Source: Chinchilla lanigera (lineage: Eukaryota; Chordata; Mammalia; Rodentia; Chinchillidae). From it: DNA of 64,000 bases. This document shows, piece by piece, positions 59,520 to 64,000 of the stretch (position 1 is the first letter of the stretch; every line of letters begins with the position of its first letter). A program made the position numbers and the translations under genes. The stretch spans positions 10,456,850 through 10,520,849 of the forward strand of contig NW_004955423.1 of assembly GCF_000276665.1 (NCBI RefSeq). Direction: 5' to 3'. The notes under the pieces were generated by a model. That model saw only the letters and a list, made by a program, of their open reading frames with translations. It was not told where the DNA came from and did not search any database.

Positions 59520-59550
59520 CATATAATTGAAGAGACTCTTCAATTATATG
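59520..59550. repeat. 15-bp perfect palindrome with 1-nt centre
   Basis: Arms CATATAATTGAAGAG (59520-59534) and CTCTTCAATTATATG (59536-59550) flank a single A. GCCACAAAAA occurs on both sides (59461-59470 and 59551-59560), so the palindrome lies next to a direct repeat. Confidence 0.95.
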
Positions 59551-59560
59551 GCCACAAAAA

Positions 59561-61078
59561 ATGAGCTTAGTGTAACCAAAACATTGTCCACTGCTCTAAA
59601 TATGGTGATGAACATTGAATTAGCTGTCTTAAAAACTAAATGATAAAATGAGTTTAAAATTGGATAGACTAAAGAAACCTGGGTGAAGGTAAACCTGAAA
59701 CATTCAGATTATGTCTGTGTTTATCATCCTACAGGAACTAGGAAAGAGCACTTAGAACTTAGGGAAAGCACTCTCTCTTCTGTCAAAAGTGTCAAGTAAA
59801 TGAAATAACTCAACCACAGCTGTTTAGGAGCAGCCCTGTGCTCTCAAAATTCTGGACTGAGGTCAGGAGTGCTATAGCAACCGTGATGAAATGTGAGATT
59901 TCATTGTGCCCTGGACTCTTGTTTACTGCACATAAAGAACTTTGAACTAGATAAATATAGAGAGTTCCAGGCATTGCACTGCTAGTGGCCAAAAACAAAT
60001 AACCTTTAGCTGGAAAGCAAAGCTGTCCAAGCCCTAATAGGGAGGAATTGCGAGCTGACTGCACTGAACCTGGTAGCAACTCAATTTCATTAAAGGAGAA
60101 GGGAGATGGCTATGGCGGATCCAGTATTACCTGTAATCTTTTTAAATATTCTCTTTGTTGTACACTTTCAATCAGTGATCCAAAATGTTGAAGACAGATA
60201 AAAAGCATGGGCATGTATGAAAAAGAAGAAATCCATGATTAATTGGAGTTTCCTCAGAAGTAGATCCCGAGGCTAGCGTTTGAGAAGTAGCAGATCATTT
60301 GGCAGGCCAGCCCAGGACACATGGTGAGAAAAGGGAGAAGGTAGGTAGGACAGGGCAAGCACAAAATAGAGGACACACTTGTCAATCCAGGTATCACTGG
60401 GGCAAACCAAAGAGGAATCCCCAGGGGAAACTGGTTGTTTTAGGGCAAGTCCTTCAGAGTTAGCTCAGCCCAAAAGCCAAGGAGCTACAGCATTCCCTTA
60501 CCTCATCTGTCATTTGCTGAAAGATTCTTGAGTGATATATTTTAAAACTTCTGATCTGGTGTATCATCATCTCACACAGTTGAAACAGAAGTTCCTTAAA
60601 GAGAGAAGGCCTCAGGGAATCATTGAGGCATTTGCTGCAATTTGTGCACTTAGATATTCTTTGTATTTTACAAAAACTGGTTTTGTATCCATAGGAATTT
60701 ACATACTTTCACATTTTACTTAAGAGTCATCTGTTTTGGCTTTCAAATATACACAGGACTATGCCTAACATAAAAGCAAAGAATTCTGGAAGACTAATGC
60801 ACAAGGTGACAAAGTATAAAGCATAAATGCTTCAAGGTCAGTGAGGCTGAGTCTTATATTCTGGGTTTACAAGGCAAATCAGTTTGAAACAGTAATACAT
60901 TTTATACTCCTTTTTCAATGAAAAAGCAATTTGTGTTTTGTAGAGTTTTGATAACACAGTTCAAGCTGTTACCTGATTGGAAATTGATACTATCACAATG
61001 AGGATTGGTAGTGACCACCGACACTTTCACCTGAACTACAACCCAGTAAAATTACCACTACAAACACCACCGTCCTTG
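59561..61078. other. Unassigned sequence, partly old-repeat-like
   Basis: The stretch at 60250-60480, with 'gtttcctcagaagtagatcc' and 'ctgggGCAAACCAAAGAGG', has the look of a diverged interspersed repeat, but I cannot name the family. The remainder is featureless. Confidence 0.35.
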
Positions 61079-61116
61079 TCATCATCACCATCATCACCAT
61101 CATCATCCTCATCATT
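61079..61116. repeat. (ATC)n microsatellite
   Basis: TCATCATCACCATCATCACC continues with interruptions to about 61116. Unit three bases, imperfect. Confidence 0.9.
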
Positions 61117-61799
61117 TTCCTGTACAAAATGTTTGGAAGTTTGTCTGAAAAAAAGAAAAGAAAACATGTACCTTCCTATATAACTGGAAGCTAATCAGAA
61201 TAACGGTCAATATTCAGAAATAGGTGAAGAGTTAAGGTTATTTTGACTGAAATGTGTCATATTTTTATTGCACTACAGATGCTTATGTTAGAGCATTTGG
61301 ACAGGTACTAATTAGCAGGCACTAACAGTTTCAAGGGAAGAGAATCATGTAAAAACCTATTCAGAAAATATTTAAATTAGTCATTACAGTGATTCTCCAA
61401 ATTGCCACATATTTTGTGGCAGTCTATTTTCTAAAATGAATCAACAGGACAAAACCATTCCATTTAAAGCCATTTAGCAACAACTCCAAACAACCCACTG
61501 TGCCCTAACAAGGCTCTGGATACAAATTTAACATAGTAGTTCTTTTTCACTCGTTCAAAAATTATAGCACTAAAGAAAATACTAATCTTATAGGAAGGAA
61601 ACTATACTAATCTGGTATCAATGACTGAGTTTATATGTATAAGAAAAGTTTAGGTATTTAGGTTTTCACAGGTAGTCATTTAAATGTATTGTTAACTGGA
61701 AAGATGAATGGGTTTTCTTTCTTTTTTCCTTTTTGTGATGCCTCAGTAATTCAGACATGAAAACTTCAAATTGTGATGTTCCATCTGTTTTTTTTTTTT
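61117..61799. other. Unassigned sequence
   Basis: No recognised repeat or gene up to the T-run at about 61788. Confidence 0.4.
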
Positions 61800-61813
61800 A
61801 ATTTCATGGATTC

Positions 61814-61995
61814 GAAGATAACAATATGTAACATAATAACCACTGTTAATTCATATTATTTTGTCTTGAAACCTTGTGTCACTTTTAATGTTCTTCCTTT
61901 GTTTTGTTGATGTTTGTGATGGTGCTATTGTTATGATGCTGCTATTGTTCTTTTTTTTTTTCCCTTTTGGTACTCTCTTTAAAAAAAAAAAAGAA
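61814..61995 (+). mobile_element. Severely 5'-truncated L1 (182 bp)
   Basis: Starts GAAGATAACAATATGTAACAT and matches the terminal part of the 3' UTR in the copies at 36.6 and 44.3 kb, then ends with an A-run. A 14-base target-site duplication with one mismatch flanks it (61800-61813 and 61996-62009). Confidence 0.92.
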
Positions 61996-62249
61996 AATTT
62001 CATGCATTCTAATAATGGTAAGTTCTCTCCTTTATTGTTCTTATCTGGTTCCATGTATCTTGAAGTTCTGATGACTCCCAGATTTTCATCACCAGTCTTT
62101 TATTGTTTATCCAAATATGTCTCTTCATCCCTCCTCCACCCTGGATGACTACTGAATATCTCAGCATTCCATAAACAGAGAATGCTAGATTTATCTCATC
62201 CCTGCTATTGCCTCCTTGCACTTTCTCAAGGCAAATCTTTGACAGCTAT

Positions 62250-62965
62250 CTTTGATTTTTTACTTTTTCTTTCCTCTCCTTTCTGATACATCAAACAGTT
62301 CTAAAGATTTTTCTACAAAGTATTTTCTAATCCTCTCCACATATTGTCATATCACTGCTACCACTTATTGCCAAACACCTTTTTTCTTGCTTGAACTATC
62401 ACAATGACCTACGCATTAGATTCCCTGCTTTACACTTTGCAATCCATTATCAATCAAGATAGAAAGACTGCCTTTGAAAAACTTGAATCAGAGCCTCTCA
62501 CTTTTATACTTAAATTTTACAGTGGCTTCAATTCACACTCCAATTAAAATTCTAAAATATTACCAAAACATATAAGGTCCTACCTGGCTCTTTGTCTCCT
62601 GAAATTTTTTTCTAGAATTCTCTGTCTTATTTACAAGGGATAGTAACTTCCCGTTTGAAGGACATAACATACTATTTTTCCTTGCTGTCCACTTGATATC
62701 TGTCATGTGTAACACTCCTTTCTCAAATCTTCTATATGAGTAATTCATTGTTATTAAACTCTAAACTTAGATATCATCCTTGATGGGGGCCTGCTTTAGC
62801 AATTTTTAAATATCAATCATACATTTTCTTTAGTCACTGTGCCTATAACCGTTTTCCATATAACTCACAACTCTTTGAAATGATTTGTCTATTCAGTCCA
62901 TTTATGGTGTGTCTCATATACTAGAGTATAAGATCTGTGAGAACAACCAGTGACAAAAACTCACG
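62250..62965 (+). mobile_element. L2 LINE 3' region
   Basis: Order 'agagcctctcacttttatac', 'cagtggcttcaattcacac', 'aaggtcctacctggctctttg', 'taacactcctttctcaaatc' and 'gagtataagatctgtgagaac' follows the L2 3' consensus ('aatccttcagtggcttccc', 'aaggcccttcatgatctgg', 'agaatgtaagctccatgagg'). Confidence 0.7.
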
Positions 62966-63850
62966 GCTGTAAATGACACTGTCTGGATGAGATAATGTGC
63001 CCCTTCCAAGTTGTTCCTCTTGTGTAGATAAATGATGTTACCCTACCTGCCTCTAGACTCTGACATGCTGCTGACTGGAATGGATTTTTATAGATCTTGA
63101 TTCCGCACCTCCATCCTTCAAATAAGCTATCTTCCTGAAAGAGGGGACTGATAGTAGGAATCAAGATACTCTGCATCCTTTGATGTATTTTGTCTTTATG
63201 TCAGGGTAACTGGTCCAACTACAATATGAAATCTATTTGCTGTACTAAGACCAATACTCAATTATCTAAGACACTTTGACAAGAGCAGTTTTATACAATA
63301 TAATGACATTTCAATAGTAGCCACCTCTGAGGTGGTACACTCTGATGAGAATCATGTTTTATGTAGATTATCACTGATTGAAAAAGTACAGCAATAAGTG
63401 TTCTGCTTGTAGCTAATTGGCAAGATGATTCTCCCCAGTAAGGCACCTCAGTAAGAATCCTGGAGCCTCTTTCAAATAAGATCTCTCACACTCTCAGTAT
63501 AGGGGCTCAGTTGTTATTCTTTGTGTTATTTCTTCTCTGGTCTACCCAATCCTCAGATCTATTGGGGTCATATTTGCAACTAGCATTGCAAATATTATGA
63601 TGTGAAGCAGTACAAGTAATTGAAATATTAGCATATAATTTATAAAGTCCCACTTTCATGACTATAGAAAAAATGTAAACAGAATTAAATATTCTTTGCT
63701 ACTTGGTCTCCTACCCAATTCCACAAAGACTGGCTGTAGTTGAGTAGTTAAGTCAATCAGTTATGGCAGAAAACTGATGAGGTAAATCAATTCACCAGTC
63801 ACCTTTCCATAGAAGCTGCACCTGAAAGGTCTTAATGGGATAGTTCTCTG
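62966..63850. other. Unassigned sequence
   Basis: No gene or clear repeat family recognised. Confidence 0.4.
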
Positions 63851-63854
63851 ATCA

Positions 63855-64000
63855 TACTAGTTACTGCTGCATAACAAATTGCTCTAGAACTTAGATACTG
63901 AAAACAGAAAACATGTATTATTTTACAGTTAATATTCCAGCAGTAGTTGAACTAACTAGTTGTCTGAGGAGGATGGAATTAAAGAGATGTGCTATGCTAT
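63855..64000 (-). mobile_element. Antisense MaLR-like LTR fragment, cut by window end
   Basis: 'actagttactgctgcataac', 'aaattgctctagaacttag' and 'acatgtattattttacagt' resemble the antisense start of MaLR/MLT1 LTRs ('gttactgctgcataacaaattacc', 'acatttattatctcacag'). The end lies outside the window. Confidence 0.5.

Overview
The window reads as a stretch of mammalian, very probably rodent, nuclear genome with no recognisable host protein-coding gene. The sequence is AT-rich and CpG-poor, every long open frame is broken or lies inside a retrotransposon, and the interspersed repeats are diagnostic. There are ten copies of a tRNA-derived SINE with an ID-like head, four B1 (7SL-derived) SINEs plus an older B1-like copy, L1 LINEs of several ages, ancient L2 and MIR, and solo LTR remnants of the ERVL-MaLR class. 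The B1 plus ID mix points to rodents. The SINE consensus is not the one I know from mouse or rat, and a second tRNA-derived SINE head (about 35.86 kb) resembles types I associate with beaver and kangaroo-rat relatives. That placement is a weak inference.

Layout. 1-150 is a CpG-dense fragment, possibly the edge of a CpG island or first exon lying mostly outside the window. 0.15-10 kb is AT-rich sequence carrying an L2 split by an old L1, further old L1 pieces, several MaLR remnants and a B1 inserted in one LTR. 10-16 kb is mostly unassigned, with ID SINEs and MIR remnants. 16-17 kb is the GC-rich exception: L2 pieces flank a block with a CTCF-like motif, a G-quadruplex-capable C-run array and no known repeat. 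17-26.9 kb has MaLR, MIR, ID and B1 copies and a second CTCF-like motif. 26.9-27.8 and 30.0-32.4 kb are long antisense L2 remnants. An assembly gap of 210 N (32475-32684) follows a poly-T run.

34-38 kb holds a MaLR LTR, SINEs and L1 pieces. 38.36-41.67 kb is a 5'-truncated L1 flanked by a 16-bp target-site duplication. 42.3-47.2 kb is a mosaic of old L1 (both strands), L2, MIR, MaLR and ID. 47.84-55.29 kb is an apparently near-full-length, degenerate L1 (5' UTR, ORF1, ORF2, 3' UTR) with four nested SINEs and an internal 66-bp tandem duplication. 55.3-64 kb is mostly unassigned sequence with MIR, L2, a 182-bp L1 tail and two notable repeats (a 15-bp perfect palindrome and an ATC microsatellite).

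No host gene network can be described. What can be read is a history of insertions: L2 and MIR oldest, then old L1 and MaLR, then the younger L1s, then B1 and ID SINEs. I found no CRISPR array, operon, rRNA, functional tRNA or convincing host exon, and nothing that supports a previously undescribed system.
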